This document shows, piece by piece, positions 8,871 to 19,262 of a stretch of DNA of 64,000 nt. The stretch's first letter is position 1, and each line of letters opens with the position of its first letter. The stretch comes from Methanobrevibacter sp. TMH8. GTDB lineage: Archaea; Methanobacteriota; Methanobacteria; Methanobacteriales; Methanobacteriaceae. Made by a program: the position numbers and the translations under genes. The DNA lies in assembly GCF_020148105.1 (NCBI RefSeq), contig NZ_JAHLZE010000038.1:1-64000 (forward strand). The letters are read 5' to 3'. The notes under the pieces were generated by a model. The model made no database searches and was not told the origin of the DNA. It was given only the letters and a program-made list of their open reading frames with translations.

Positions 8871-10223
8871 TTAAGAAAATCCTCCGTTAAATACTTGTGC
8901 TTGACCATTTCTCAAAATATGAACATTATTACCAATTCTATATCCTTCTTCTTCAGCTAATTCCCCATATGCAGATAACATTGCTAATTCTCCGTGAGCA
9001 GGAATTATATGCATTGGTTTAAGCATTCTAAGGAAATCTCTATGATCTTCTCTTCCAGCATGCCCAGATACATGAGCATTGGAATAAATTCTTGCCCCAC
9101 TTGAAATTAGCCTACGTTCCATCATGTGCCGATTAGCTTTATTTGTAGGGTTTGGAATAATTGGAGCTGATATAATGACATTATCTCCAGGACGTACAGT
9201 AAATGGAGTTCTTCCACTAGCTATTCTTGGAAGTAATGCATCCACTTCCCCTTGATGCCCAGTTGTAACTAATAAAAAGTCTTCTCTATTATCTTCTGCC
9301 CGTGTAAGTGCTTTTGTAACAGCTTTTGGACTTCCATAAACACTAGCATTATCAGGCAAATCTAAAATTCCAAAATTCTCAGCAATTCCACAATATCGTT
9401 CCATAGATCTTCCTAAAAACAATATTTGCCTATCACTAGTCTTAGCAATGTCCGCTATAGCTTGAATCCTTTCAACATGAGAAGAAAAAGTTGTGACAAT
9501 CATTCCTGCTTTTTCTTTAAGAGGTTGCTTCATTAAATCTTCTAATATTATTTTAGCTACTCTTTCAGAATAAGTTTTAACTTCATTGAATTCATTCGCC
9601 CTAGTTGTCTCAACAATAAGTGATAGAACTCCTTGTTTACCTAATTCTCTTAATCTATTATAATCAGGAGGAGGAGATATTTTTTGATGGTTATCAAATT
9701 TGAAATCATTTGCATAAACAACTATTCCCTCCGGAGTGTGAAGCGTAGGTAAAACAGCTTGTGGGATACTGTGAGTAGATTGAACAAATTCTAATGTTAT
9801 ATCTTTAGAAAGCTTTAGCTTACCTCCAGGATTAAGAGTTTTAAGAGGATTTGAAACAGAAAACTTCCTTTCTCCTTTAATTGTCCTTTCAATAAGTGCT
9901 ATTGTATAAGGAGTAGCTATTATTGGAGCATCATATCTATGAGCCAACTTAGCTACAGCACCTATGTGATCAAGATGTCCGTGAGAAAAGACAATAGCTT
10001 TAACTTTTCCATCAACATCCTTCATTAGAGTATCATCAGGAATTACCCCTCTTTCAATTAAATCCAGACTATGCATCCTATCAATATCCGTATCCTCATG
10101 AATACTTATTCTATCAAGATGTATTCCCATATCAAAAATGATTACTTCTTCACCTACCTTTACAGCAGTCATGTTTTTTCCGACTTCTTCATATCCACCA
10201 ATTGCAATAACTTCTACAGTCAA
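8871..10223 (-). CDS. rnj: Ribonuclease J (beta-CASP metallo-beta-lactamase RNase)
   Basis: A 5'-3' exoribonuclease of the archaeal RNase J family. The metallo-beta-lactamase motif SHGHLDH puts His81, His83, Asp85 and His86 at the dinuclear zinc site. Further marks are the beta-CASP segments (IVTTFSSHVERIQ, FLGRSMERY, VTTGHQGE) and the C-terminal IIPAHGELA. An upstream frame runs to 10271 and overlaps fni, but AAGGAGG lies six bases before the TTG at 10223, one base after the fni stop. That gives a 450-residue protein starting MTVEVIAIGGYEEVGKNM, as the family does. It is translationally coupled to fni. Confidence 0.93.
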   Translation of the reverse strand: MTVEVIAIGGYEEVGKNMTAVKVGEEVIIFDMGIHLDRISIHEDTDIDRMHSLDLIERGVIPDDTLMKDVDGKVKAIVFSHGHLDHIGAVAKLAHRYDAPIIATPYTIALIERTIKGERKFSVSNPLKTLNPGGKLKLSKDITLEFVQSTHSIPQAVLPTLHTPEGIVVYANDFKFDNHQKISPPPDYNRLRELGKQGVLSLIVETTRANEFNEVKTYSERVAKIILEDLMKQPLKEKAGMIVTTFSSHVERIQAIADIAKTSDRQILFLGRSMERYCGIAENFGILDLPDNASVYGSPKAVTKALTRAEDNREDFLLVTTGHQGEVDALLPRIASGRTPFTVRPGDNVIISAPIIPNPTNKANRHMMERRLISSGARIYSNAHVSGHAGREDHRDFLRMLKPMHIIPAHGELAMLSAYGELAEEEGYRIGNNVHILRNGQAQVFNGGFS

Positions 10224-10224
10224 A

Positions 10225-11301
10225 TTATTTCCTCCTTGAATAAATTTTTGTGTTAAAATCCCTTTCCTCAAGCCAATCTTTAGTTTCGCCTTTAATAACT
10301 AAATTAGAATTTTTTAATTCTTCTAAATTCTTAGCACCAACTAAAAACATAGCTATCTTCAAAGAATCATTAAATCTTTTAATAAAATTAATTATTTCAT
10401 TTCTACCAATAAATGCATCTTTCAAAATTGGTAATGCTATTCCAACAGAATCTGCTCCAAGTGCAATAGCTTTTGCCGCATCTAATCCAGAGCGAATTCC
10501 TCCTGATGAAATAATTGGAATATTAATTGAATTTGAGAGTTCCACAGTACTAACTGCAGTTGGAATTCCCCAATCCCAAAAAAGCTCACCTAAATACCTA
10601 TCTTTAGCACGGTAAGTTTCAACAGCTGCCCAACTAGTTCCTCCAGCTCCAGCAACATCAATAAATTCTACTCCTATATTTTCTAAAATTTTAGCTTCTT
10701 CAGTAGCAATTCCAGTCCCAGTTTCTTTTACCATAATTGGAAAATCAACCATATTCACAATATTTTCAATAGCAGAGACATAACCATTTGCATCAGTATC
10801 TCCTCCAGGTTGAATTGACTCTTGAAGAACATTAAGATGAATAGCTAGAATATCTGCATCTATCATATCTACAGCTTTTTTAGCAAAATCCTTAGATTTA
10901 TCATTATCTCCAATAATTTGAGGAGCACCAATATTTCCAATCAAAAGAGTATTTGGAGCATTTTCTCTGGCTACTTTATAAGTATCTACAAGATCATTAT
11001 TTTCAATAGCCGCTCTTTGGCTACCAAGACCAAGACCAATTTTTTCACTTTCTGCAGCAACAGCTAATTCTTTATTAATTTGTAAAGCTGATGGATGACC
11101 TCCAGTAATAGCAGTTATAAATAATGGAGATTCTAATTTTTTTCCAAAAACATTAGTAGATATATCAATATCTTCTTTAGATATTTCTGGCAAGGCATTA
11201 TGGATTAATTCAATATCCTCAAATCCTGTCTTCTTATTTTTATACTGAACATCATAGTGTTTACATATTAGAAGATGTTCTAATTTTCTATCTGAAATCA
11301 T
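10225..11301 (-). CDS. fni: Type 2 isopentenyl-diphosphate delta-isomerase
   Basis: FMN-dependent interconversion of isopentenyl and dimethylallyl diphosphate, needed before IdsA can elongate. The 358-residue TIM-barrel protein shows the N-terminal RKLEHL and [13 protein letters not shown] segments, [42 protein letters not shown] and the phosphate-binding ISSGGIRSG...[12 protein letters not shown]. It lies between ipk and rnj. Its last codons carry the ribosome binding site of rnj. Confidence 0.95.
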   Translation of the reverse strand: MISDRKLEHLLICKHYDVQYKNKKTGFEDIELIHNALPEISKEDIDISTNVFGKKLESPLFITAITGGHPSALQINKELAVAAESEKIGLGLGSQRAAIENNDLVDTYKVARENAPNTLLIGNIGAPQIIGDNDKSKDFAKKAVDMIDADILAIHLNVLQESIQPGGDTDANGYVSAIENIVNMVDFPIMVKETGTGIATEEAKILENIGVEFIDVAGAGGTSWAAVETYRAKDRYLGELFWDWGIPTAVSTVELSNSINIPIISSGGIRSGLDAAKAIALGADSVGIALPILKDAFIGRNEIINFIKRFNDSLKIAMFLVGAKNLEELKNSNLVIKGETKDWLEERDFNTKIYSRRK

Positions 11302-11417
11302 TTTATTTTCCTTATTTTTAATTATTAATTAAATTATTAATTAGATTATTAAATTATAAATTGAATTATAAATTGGATTATTTTTATTTTATCAAATAAT
11401 ATTTTTTAATAATTAGG

Positions 11418-12320
11418 TTAATTTTGTTTAATTATTGTTCCTTTAACTTTTTTTCTTTCTAAAGCATTTAATATTGCATTAGGTTCATTTGCATCGATAA
11501 TTTTTGATTCAATACCAATATTAGCCAATTCTAAAAGTTCTTTAATTTTTCCAATCATACCACCAGTAACATCAATATTAGTTGTTGAATCTAGCTCTTC
11601 TATTTCATCTAATGAGCTAAGTTTAGGAATATGAACTGCATCATCATATTTATTAGGATTTTTAGTAAAAACACCAGCTACATCAGTTCCTAAAATAACT
11701 TCTTTTTTTGATTTTGAAGTGTTAATTTTCAAGTTCTTAGCTATGAATTGAAGTATTTGGTCTCCTGATAAAACAGCTATATTAAGATCATCATCAAGAA
11801 CAACATCCCCATAAATTACTGGAACAAAACCTTCTTTCAAATATCTTTCTATTAAATCAAGATTAAAATTATTTATCCTTTTATTTTTAGTAGTTATAAA
11901 TGATGAAGCTTGTATAGATACACAAGGTATCCCATGGTTAATAAATACTTCACAAATAAGTGTGTTAAGTTTTTTAACACAAAGTTGTGTTTTTGAAAAT
12001 CCAATCCTTTTTTCAGGATATTGATCCATTGTAAAAGATTCACCAATACCATATTTTTTTGCTGGAGGATGTCCAAAAGAACCTGCTCCATGAATAATAA
12101 CTAATTTTTTAGATAATTCCCCATATAATAAATCATTTTCAGTATTTTGTGTATTTTCAGCATTTTTACCACTTTCAGCATTTTCAGGGTTTTCAGTTGA
12201 TTTATTAGTAAGAGCAATCTTTATTTCATTAGCTATCCTATTTAAATTATTATAATTAACTTCAGGATTTTTTAAGTCTTTTTTAGTTAGTATACTTCCA
12301 CCAAGCTTTAAAATTATCAT
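11418..12320 (-). CDS. ipk: Isopentenyl phosphate kinase
   Basis: Phosphorylates isopentenyl phosphate to the diphosphate in the archaeal modified mevalonate pathway. It is an amino acid kinase fold: LKLGGSILT at residues 4-12, then VIIHGAGSFGHPPAKKYG with the substrate-binding, catalytic His84, GDVVLDDDLNIAVLSGDQ, GTDVAGVFTKNPNK and DVTGGMIGKI. The 300-residue length exceeds the usual roughly 260 because residues 39-63 are a low-complexity insert of Asn, Glu, Thr and Ser (repeats like NPEN and NTEN) in a surface loop before the catalytic strand. GGGGTTAAA precedes the ATG. Confidence 0.93.
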   Translation of the reverse strand: MIILKLGGSILTKKDLKNPEVNYNNLNRIANEIKIALTNKSTENPENAESGKNAENTQNTENDLLYGELSKKLVIIHGAGSFGHPPAKKYGIGESFTMDQYPEKRIGFSKTQLCVKKLNTLICEVFINHGIPCVSIQASSFITTKNKRINNFNLDLIERYLKEGFVPVIYGDVVLDDDLNIAVLSGDQILQFIAKNLKINTSKSKKEVILGTDVAGVFTKNPNKYDDAVHIPKLSSLDEIEELDSTTNIDVTGGMIGKIKELLELANIGIESKIIDANEPNAILNALERKKVKGTIIKQN

Positions 12321-12515
12321 TTTAACCCCAAGTTATTATATCATTTTTAATTAATTTTATTGCAACTATTTATTGCGATTATTCATATTGTGATTATTAT
12401 ATTATAATATATTGTAATTATTTATTTGTAATTATTCATATTTTGATTATTATCTTATAATCAGTTATATTATTTATATAGAAATTTATTAATTGATTAA
12501 TTGTTATAATAATAT
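12321..12515. repeat. 53-bp imperfect tandem duplication between mvk and ipk
   Basis: A unit beginning at 12373 (TTGCGATTATTCATATTGTG) is repeated from 12426 with period 53. The first 36 or so bases match well and the rest is degenerate. The gap between the two genes holds no ORF. Confidence 0.5.
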
Positions 12516-13469
12516 TTACTTTACAAAAACTCCATTTTTTGAAAAGTTAAGCTTTATAGCATTATCATAGTAGTTCAGAGCATTGAAAACTTTATCTTGA
12601 TTACGTGGACAACAAGCGATAATACTACCTCCACCACCGGCACCTGTAATTTTTGAACCTGAAGCTCCTGCTTTTCTTGCAAGATAAACCATTCTAGACA
12701 ATTCATTAGTATTTACACCAATAGAATCTAATAAACCTTGATTTATATTCATTAGTTCACCTAATCTATATTCTCTCCCCTGAACAATAGATAACTTAGC
12801 TTCATCAGTTATATTACCCATAGTTTTTATAATAGAATTTATGATTTTTGGATTTCTTTGCTTCAAAGATTTTACAGATTTGACCATTCTCCCAGTATTT
12901 CCTCTTTTTGAAGTATAACCTATAACAAATGAAGATTTAAGATTGGTATTCAATCTATCTATATTTTTATCTCTTGAAAGGTATATTAATCCTCCAAAAG
13001 TACTAACTCTAGTATCAAGAGGGCTTGCCACTCCTTGAACATTAATTTCAACCTCATGAGCTTTTTGAGCAAGAGAAAACTTGTCAAATTTCTTTCCATG
13101 ATATTTAAAAAGTGCTGCAAGAGTAGATACAGTTACAGCTGCTGAAGATCCTAGTCCAGACCCAATAGGAATATCTAATGATAAATCAACCTCTATAGGA
13201 CTATGATCATGATATTTAGATAAAATTTCAAGTATATAATTTATTATGCCAGGTTTTCCTTTTTTTAAAGTATATTTTTTAGCTATAGTATCTAATTCTG
13301 CTTCAAAACCTAAATCATCAGATTTAAAAATAGAAACATCAACTGGAGATTCTCTCAATTTTATAGTGGCTCTTTTATTCACTGCCCCTGCGATAGCTGG
13401 TTCTCCATAAACAACTGCATGTTCTCCAAATAAAATTGTTTTACCCGGAGCTGAAGCCATAGTTTCCAT
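12516..13469 (-). CDS. mvk: Mevalonate kinase
   Basis: GHMP-family kinase that phosphorylates mevalonate at the entry to isoprenoid synthesis. The 317-residue protein shows ASAPGKTILFGEHAVVYGEPAIAGAV at the N-terminus, the ATP-binding glycine loop PIGSGLGSSAAVTVSTLAAL near residues 105-124, the substrate segment ASPLDTRVSTFGG, and the C-terminal GASGSKITGAGGGGSIIAC. GGTG precedes the ATG with six-base spacing. It lies upstream of ipk, fni, rnj and idsA on the same strand. Confidence 0.95.
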   Translation of the reverse strand: METMASAPGKTILFGEHAVVYGEPAIAGAVNKRATIKLRESPVDVSIFKSDDLGFEAELDTIAKKYTLKKGKPGIINYILEILSKYHDHSPIEVDLSLDIPIGSGLGSSAAVTVSTLAALFKYHGKKFDKFSLAQKAHEVEINVQGVASPLDTRVSTFGGLIYLSRDKNIDRLNTNLKSSFVIGYTSKRGNTGRMVKSVKSLKQRNPKIINSIIKTMGNITDEAKLSIVQGREYRLGELMNINQGLLDSIGVNTNELSRMVYLARKAGASGSKITGAGGGGSIIACCPRNQDKVFNALNYYDNAIKLNFSKNGVFVK

Positions 13470-13855
13470 TTTTTACACCAATAATATTAATTAATATAAT
13501 CCTATACAATATTAAATCTTATACAATGATAAATATTATACAATGAAAAATTTTATATAATTAAGAATTTAATTCAATCTGATAAAATATAATTAAATAC
13601 TAAATAACCTAACAAATATGAAATAACCCAATATAATCTAATGAAATAACAGAATAATCTATAATCATTTAACAGATTTATTATTATTATAATATAACAA
13701 TTACAATAATACTTACATTATACAATCTAACAACCTAAATATCTTATTATAATATATAATAATATTTTTAATCTTTATTTTCAGATAAAAACTTAGATAT
13801 GAGTCTTAAAAACCTAATTACTCGAGAATAACAATCAATTAAGTAAACATAAAGA
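13470..13855. other. Intergenic gap between MEMO and mvk genes
   Basis: AT-rich, with loose repeats of TATACAAT near 13500-13550. No ORF, RNA gene or clear TATA element is seen. It is probably the promoter region of the mvk-to-idsA block, but that is inference from gene spacing only. Confidence 0.3.
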
Positions 13856-14746
13856 TTAATCAACAAAAATAGCTGAACAATATCCAACAACAGAACTTAA
13901 ATCTCCTGAAATATCTCCACTAGTTGCATATTTTAAAACTTCCCCTTTTTTTGCACCCAGATCTCTTGATGCTCTAATTGTTGATATAGTAGGACCATAA
14001 CCACACATTGTAATTCTATGAGTTTTTATTGAATTTAAAAGAGCAGATTCATCCATATTATTTATTGCATCTAATATAAACTTATCTTTCTTTTCAGCAA
14101 TAGATTTAGGTTCATAATGAGTTAAATCAGTACTAGCAATTATTGAAATAGATCTTTTCAATTTTTTTGCAGTTTTAACAATAGAATCAGCTATATCCTC
14201 TGAAGTTTCCATATCTTGCATCCACATAACAATTGGAACTATCTTAAAATCATTTGAAAAATATTGTAAAAATGGTAAATGGACTTCACAGCTATGTTCT
14301 TTAACATGAGCAGATGTATCAGAATCAATGAAGTTTGAATTTAAAACCATGTTTTTTGCAAACTCTTCATCAATTTCAACATCCCCTAAAGGAGTATTCC
14401 ATTTGCCTTTATCAAATATTGATATTCCAGTACCTAAACCTGTATGATTAGGACATAATATTATAAATGTTTCAGGATATCCATTTTCAACTATACTATA
14501 ATAAGCATGGGCAGCTATAGGTCCAGAATAAACATATCCTGCATGAGGAACAACAGATCCATAAACATTTAGATATTGGGAATTAGATCTATCATTATTT
14601 TGAAATTGATCGAAATTCCTTGAAATTCCTAACTTAGGAATGTTTCCAGGCCCTAATTTGTGTTTGAAACATGATTCTATGTTTCTCTTCAACTTTTCAG
14701 GATTACTATCATAAAATAGTCCTGCCACAGCTGGTTTTCTTATCAT
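13856..14746 (-). CDS. MEMO1-family protein (AmmeMemoRadiSam system protein B)
   Basis: A 296-residue homologue of MEMO, a fold related to extradiol dioxygenases, found in archaea beside rps2 and mvk. Visible features are IRKPAVAGLFYDSNPEKL at the start, VVPHAGYVYSGPIAAHAYY (conserved His), ILCPNHTGLGTGISI, HVKEHSCEVHLPFLQYF (His and Cys at the metal-like site), ASTDLTHYEP and MCGYGPTISTIRA. The family's biochemical role is not settled; a copper/redox role has been proposed for the human protein. No ribosome binding site is seen before the ATG. Confidence 0.9.
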   Translation of the reverse strand: MIRKPAVAGLFYDSNPEKLKRNIESCFKHKLGPGNIPKLGISRNFDQFQNNDRSNSQYLNVYGSVVPHAGYVYSGPIAAHAYYSIVENGYPETFIILCPNHTGLGTGISIFDKGKWNTPLGDVEIDEEFAKNMVLNSNFIDSDTSAHVKEHSCEVHLPFLQYFSNDFKIVPIVMWMQDMETSEDIADSIVKTAKKLKRSISIIASTDLTHYEPKSIAEKKDKFILDAINNMDESALLNSIKTHRITMCGYGPTISTIRASRDLGAKKGEVLKYATSGDISGDLSSVVGYCSAIFVD

Positions 14747-14853
14747 AATTTATTATATGTTTTTTAAATTTAATAAATTTATTTATAATATAATAATATC
14801 TATGAAAGATTGAACTTGTTAATTAAATATATTATATTAATTAAATCTATAAT

Positions 14854-14910
14854 ATCAAAGTACATCAAAGTACATCAAGTATCAAAGTACATCAAAGTAC
14901 ATCAAAGTTC
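14854..14910. repeat. 10-bp tandem repeat ATCAAAGTAC, six copies
   Basis: Perfect or near-perfect copies of ATCAAAGTAC start at 14854, 14864, 14881, 14891 and 14901. A 7-base truncated copy sits at 14874. The array is in the gap between rps2 and the MEMO gene, so it is probably in the transcribed leader of the latter. Confidence 0.85.
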
Positions 14911-14994
14911 AATAATTCAACAAATTATAGTTTAATAAATTAATTTAATAAATACATATTAAAATTATGTAAACCTAATGTAAATATAGATAAT

Positions 14995-15591
14995 CTAAAA
15001 TTTAAGTTCAAAGTCTGTTGCATCCATTGTAAGACTTTCGTCTTCACCAATGATTCCTTTTTCTCTTAAGATTTGTCTAGCTAATAACCAGTAAACTAAA
15101 GCTATAGCTTTTCTTCCTTTATTATTAACAGGAATAGCTAAATCTACAGTACTAAGCAAGTTTTCAGTATCACATAAAGCTACAACAGGAACACCAATCT
15201 GTTTGGATTCTATAATAGCTTGTGAATCAGATCTTGGGTCAGTTACAACAATTACTTTAGGTTCAATGAACTTAGAATAATTAGGATTAGTTAATGTTCC
15301 TGGAATAAATCTTCCAGGAATGGATTTACAACCAGTTACTTCTCCAAATTTCTTAACTGGAGCTTGACCATATTGTCTTGTAGCTACTACAAGAATATCT
15401 TCTGGATCATATTTAGCTAAAAATTTAGCAACTTCAATAATTCTATCATTAGTTTTACTTATATCTAATACATATAATCCATCTGAACGTATACGGAATA
15501 TATATTTTTCCATATCATGAGTTTTTTGTTGAGTTCCGATGTGTAAACCTGCTGCTAAGTATTCTTCTAATGGTATTAAAAGTTCTGACAA
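14995..15591 (-). CDS. rps2: Small-subunit ribosomal protein uS2
   Basis: The 198-residue archaeal S2, at the body-head junction of the 30S subunit. The start [24 protein letters not shown] and segments [58 protein letters not shown] and [23 protein letters not shown] are typical. The start codon is TTG at 15591, with GGTGAT five bases away. It lies downstream of the ferredoxin gene. Confidence 0.96.
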   Translation of the reverse strand: MSELLIPLEEYLAAGLHIGTQQKTHDMEKYIFRIRSDGLYVLDISKTNDRIIEVAKFLAKYDPEDILVVATRQYGQAPVKKFGEVTGCKSIPGRFIPGTLTNPNYSKFIEPKVIVVTDPRSDSQAIIESKQIGVPVVALCDTENLLSTVDLAIPVNNKGRKAIALVYWLLARQILREKGIIGEDESLTMDATDFELKF

Positions 15592-15751
15592 TGTATCACC
15601 TTTATTATCTTAATATATTTAATATTATTAATTAAATTTAAATCTTTAATTGATTAATTTTAATTTAAATTTTTAGTTTGAATTTTATATAATTACTATA
15701 ATTATTTTTTATTTTGCTTATAATTTCGTTTATATGATTTATATGATTAAT

Positions 15752-15946
15752 CTAATCATCATCTTCAACATTTACACATTCTTGAGGACAAACATCCATA
15801 CAAACTTCACATAAGCTACAGTCCTCAGGATTTTTTATAACTATTTTATCTCCTTCAAGGACTAAAACTTCCATAGGACAAACATCTGCGCATTCTCCGC
15901 AGTCTCCACCATCACATTTATCATAGTCAACACTTACATTTGCCAT
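15752..15946 (-). CDS. Two-cluster [4Fe-4S] ferredoxin
   Basis: A 64-residue electron carrier with eight cysteines in two sets: CDGGDCGECADVCP near residues 11-24 and CSLCEVCMDVCP near 43-54, ending in an acidic tail. The first motif is a variant with five residues (CDGGDC) before the second Cys. AAGGAG precedes the ATG. It sits between eno and rps2, in the same direction. Its redox partner is unknown. Confidence 0.93.
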   Translation of the reverse strand: MANVSVDYDKCDGGDCGECADVCPMEVLVLEGDKIVIKNPEDCSLCEVCMDVCPQECVNVEDDD

Positions 15947-16116
15947 AATATCTCCTTCTTAATTTTAAACAATATCAATTTTCATTATAATTTATATAAT
16001 TTATATATTTTTATAAAATATTATAAAAAGTTATAAAATCTTATAAAGTCTTATAATTAATTTTATAATTAATTTATTAAGTTATTATTTTAGAATTTTA
16101 TTAATATAAAATGATT

Positions 16117-17373
16117 TTAATCAAATTTATCTAATTTAGCCATTACAGGATTAGATAATTCTTCTTCTATACGGATTAATTCATTTAATTTAGCTATTCT
16201 TTCTCCACCTAAAGCACCAGTTTTTATCAAAGGAGCTCCAAATGCTACAGCTAGATGAGCAATAGTTTCATCAGTAGTTTCACCAGATCTGTGAGAAACA
16301 ACAGGTGCAACATCATTTTCTTTAGCTAATTTAACTGTTGCATAGGTTTCAGATAAAGAACCAATTTGATTAGGTTTTATTATAATTGCATTAGCTGCAT
16401 TCATTTCAATTCCTTTTGATAATATTTCTTTATTTGTAACAAATAAATCATCACCACAAATAAGACATTTATCACCAATAAGAGAATTTAACTGTGCAAA
16501 ACCATCAAAATCGGCTTCATCAAATGGATCTTCAACATAAATCATTCCATAAGTTTCAATAATATCTTTAACAAATTCAATTTGGTCTCCAGTATCTCTA
16601 GAAACGTTATCCTGAGAATAAACATATTTTTCTTCTTTCTCATTCCAAAATTCAGAAGCAGCCATATCAAGTGCTGGTTTAATAGCTATTCCCAATTCAT
16701 TACCAACTTCTTCACAAGCTTGAGCTTGAATTTCTAAAGCATCAATATTAGTTACATTAGGAACCCATCCACCTTCATCTCCTTTACCACCAGTGAAAAG
16801 AGAGTCTTTAGCTTGAATAAGTTCTTTTAATTTTTTATGTACTGAAGTATTTGCAAAAACAGCATCAGTAATATTTTGAGCTCCAACAGGAACAATTAAA
16901 AATTCTTGAATATCTGGAGCATGCTTACCTGCATGAGCTCCTCCATTCATCATATTTCCAAGAGGATATGGAATCTCATTAACAAGATTTCCTCCTAAAT
17001 ATTTGTAAAGTGGTAAATTATATGAAGCTGCAGCTGCTTTAGCTACTGCCATTGATACAGCTACAGTAGTATTTCCACCAATAGATGCATAATTATCAGT
17101 ACCATCAATTTCTTTTAAAACAAGATCTATATCATTAAGATCTTCAGCATCCATACCAATAAGTTCTGAAGATATTAAATCTTCAACTTCACTAATTATC
17201 TTATTTACTCCACCTTCTGGAAAAGCAACAACTTCACGAGATCCAGTACTAGCACCACTAGGAGCTGCAGCTCGTCCAAAACCATTCCAAGTAAGAATAT
17301 CGACTTCCACAGTAGGATTTCCCCTACTATCTAAAATTTTTCTAACACGAACATCTTCTATAACACTATCCAA
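16117..17373 (-). CDS. eno: Enolase (phosphopyruvate hydratase)
   Basis: Interconverts 2-phosphoglycerate and phosphoenolpyruvate in glycolysis and gluconeogenesis. The 418-residue protein carries [13 protein letters not shown], the GASTGSREV loop, [19 protein letters not shown], the metal ligands in [27 protein letters not shown] and CGDDLFVTN, then [10 protein letters not shown] (catalytic Lys) and SHRSGETTD. The start codon is TTG at 17373, preceded by GGGGTG. It follows rpoK in the classic archaeal rpoN-rpoK-eno-rps2 order, though a 680-base gap separates it from rpoK. Confidence 0.97.
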   Translation of the reverse strand: MDSVIEDVRVRKILDSRGNPTVEVDILTWNGFGRAAAPSGASTGSREVVAFPEGGVNKIISEVEDLISSELIGMDAEDLNDIDLVLKEIDGTDNYASIGGNTTVAVSMAVAKAAAASYNLPLYKYLGGNLVNEIPYPLGNMMNGGAHAGKHAPDIQEFLIVPVGAQNITDAVFANTSVHKKLKELIQAKDSLFTGGKGDEGGWVPNVTNIDALEIQAQACEEVGNELGIAIKPALDMAASEFWNEKEEKYVYSQDNVSRDTGDQIEFVKDIIETYGMIYVEDPFDEADFDGFAQLNSLIGDKCLICGDDLFVTNKEILSKGIEMNAANAIIIKPNQIGSLSETYATVKLAKENDVAPVVSHRSGETTDETIAHLAVAFGAPLIKTGALGGERIAKLNELIRIEEELSNPVMAKLDKFD

Positions 17374-18055
17374 AAAAACACCCCAAAAAGCGTTTAATTA
17401 AATTTATATAAATATAAATTTATTTATTTTATATATTGATTATTTATAAATTAATTTCTATAATATCTATTATCCATTATTGATTATTTTGATTCATTAA
17501 CTTTACCTCTAGCAGATAATGAATATATTATCAATAAATTATATCGGTTGGTAATTATTATATTATTATACATCTATAACATAGTATATTAATCATATAA
17601 AGAATTTAGCAAGATTATACTATAATAATATATTAATATGCTATATTATTATATTATAATATTTTATACTAGTTTTTACATGAGTTAAGTTTAATATAAA
17701 CAGGAATAATAAATATTATACCCCTATCATCATATCAACCTAATAATATGTTTTAATTTGTAATAATAGTTAAATTTGTTCCTAATTCTAACCATATGTC
17801 TATAATGAGATTAAAAATCTTTTAAAAATAGAGGTTGATTTATAGATTAATATAGTCTGATTAACAACTTATTATAAATAATTATTTAAACATTTCCTTT
17901 TCATTAATTAATATTACACAATTTTAAATTTAATTTTAAACTTAAATTACAAACTTGACTTCAAAACTTGACTTTCAAATTTGACTTTTAAATTTGACTT
18001 TTAAATTTAATTTTAAATGTTTTTAAATTTAGTTTTCTAAATTAACTTTCTAAAT
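17374..18055. other. Long gap between rpoK and eno
   Basis: About 680 bases without an ORF. The eno-proximal 550 bases are plain AT-rich DNA that must include an eno promoter. The rpoK-proximal part is the 13-bp repeat at 17951-18015. T-rich runs on the plus strand near 17940-18055 read as A-rich on the minus strand, so there is no obvious rpoK terminator. No RNA gene is recognised. Confidence 0.4.
17951..18015. repeat. 13-bp tandem repeat, five copies
   Basis: Copies of a unit near AAATTTGACTTTT start at 17951, 17964, 17977, 17990 and 18003, an exact 13-base period, with a few substitutions (AAACTTGACTTCA in the first). It lies 40 bases past the rpoK stop. Confidence 0.75.
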
Positions 18056-18244
18056 TTAACTTTTAAGTTCTCTTTTTTTAACATCCAATGGTAAAACTTT
18101 ATTTTCAAGTTCCAAAGCAGCTATATCAATTGGATCAATAGATTCAGATACTTTAACTAAAGGTTTAGCACCCATAGAAAGTTGAAGAGCTCTTGCTCCA
18201 AGAATTCTAGCTTTTTCAAATCTTGTTAACTTATTTGTAGCCAT
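18056..18244 (-). CDS. rpoK: DNA-directed RNA polymerase subunit K (Rpo6/RPB6)
   Basis: A 62-residue omega/RPB6 homologue that clamps the Rpo1 C-terminus during polymerase assembly. Typical segments are [25 protein letters not shown] and [27 protein letters not shown] precedes the ATG. It lies just downstream of rpoN, as in most Euryarchaeota. Confidence 0.95.
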   Translation of the reverse strand: MATNKLTRFEKARILGARALQLSMGAKPLVKVSESIDPIDIAALELENKVLPLDVKKRELKS

Positions 18245-18301
18245 TTTATATCTCCATAATTCAATAATATGTTAAAAGACATAAAAACCCATATTCAAAC
18301 A

Positions 18302-18472
18302 TTATTCCCATGTTTCAACATGAGTAATTAACATTCTCCTACAACAGTATCTTTTAAGACCCATATCATCAAGAATAGCTTTTGAATCTTCACCATCAGC
18401 CATTCTACTGTTATATTCATCAAAATATGCAGAAACAGGCTTTCCACAGCTTATACATCGTATAGGAATCAT
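18302..18472 (-). CDS. rpoN: DNA-directed RNA polymerase subunit N (Rpo10/RPB10)
   Basis: A 56-residue subunit found by direct translation. It begins MIPIRCISCGKPVSAYF and ends YCCRRMLITHVETWE. The zinc site is CxxC near the start plus the CC pair in RYCCRRM, diagnostic of RPB10. It bridges Rpo3 (RpoD) and Rpo2 in the assembly platform. Upstream is rps9 and downstream is rpoK, the conserved order. The length matches the family. Confidence 0.95.
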   Translation of the reverse strand: MIPIRCISCGKPVSAYFDEYNSRMADGEDSKAILDDMGLKRYCCRRMLITHVETWE

Positions 18473-18777
18473 ATTAAATCATCATTTCCTTTTCATTAAT
18501 TAAATAAATTTATAAATAATAATTTTATTATAAATTGCTTTATTATAAAATTAATTTAATATAAAATTAATCTATTATAAAATTATTTTAAATTATAATA
18601 TTATTTATAAAACATATATTGATATTTATAAAATTATATATTTATAAAATTGCATATTTATAAAATTGTATATTTAAATTATATATTTTAAAGTATATTA
18701 ATAATTTCCAAGTTGATAAAAAACAGCTTAAAAATCTATTAATAATATGTTTTAAAAAATATAAAAAGTTTATCGAT
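18473..18777. other. Gap between rps9 and rpoN
   Basis: About 300 bases of AT-rich DNA with loosely repeated TATTTATAAAATTG elements near 18625-18675. No ORF or RNA gene is supported. It separates rpoN-rpoK from the ribosomal genes upstream, so rpoN may have its own promoter here. Confidence 0.3.
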
Positions 18778-19179
18778 TCACCGATAACTTTTTTGTTTAC
18801 GAGCTCTTGCTCCAGGACCACCATATTTTTTAGGTTCTGAACGTCTTGGATCTCCTACTAACATTGTCCTATCATATTGAACAAATTTTTCTTTTAAATC
18901 CATGTCGTTAGTCCATTGAACTAATCCTTTTGCAATTACCATTCGAGCAGCTTCTGCTTGACCCATAACTCCTCCACCAATAACTTTAACATTGATATCA
19001 ACATCATTAGCTAAATCTCCAGCTAAAGTTAATGGTTCATTTAATTTTAATCTAGCAAGTTCTGGGGAGTATAATTCAATTGGGCGTTTGTTTATTCTAA
19101 CTCTACCTTTACCTTCTTGAACAGTACCACGAGCAATAGCTGTCTTACGTTTTCCACTAGTGTGAACAACTTTTTTCAT
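18778..19179 (-). CDS. rps9: Small-subunit ribosomal protein uS9
   Basis: The 133-residue S9, whose C-terminal tail reaches the P-site tRNA anticodon. It starts [20 protein letters not shown] and ends in the invariant basic tail ([24 protein letters not shown]). AGGACGTG precedes the ATG. It follows rpl13, the conserved pair. Confidence 0.97.
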   Translation of the reverse strand: MKKVVHTSGKRKTAIARGTVQEGKGRVRINKRPIELYSPELARLKLNEPLTLAGDLANDVDINVKVIGGGVMGQAEAARMVIAKGLVQWTNDMDLKEKFVQYDRTMLVGDPRRSEPKKYGGPGARARKQKSYR

Positions 19180-19262
19180 AAAAACACGTCCTATAATAAA
19201 AACTTTTAATCAATACAACTAATCAAATAATTAACTAATTAATAATTAAAGTAACTAGCTAA

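Noticed and set aside
18642-18824. 60-codon minus-strand frame at the rps9 end
   Set aside because: It overlaps the rps9 3' end in another phase and is otherwise AT-rich intergenic DNA.
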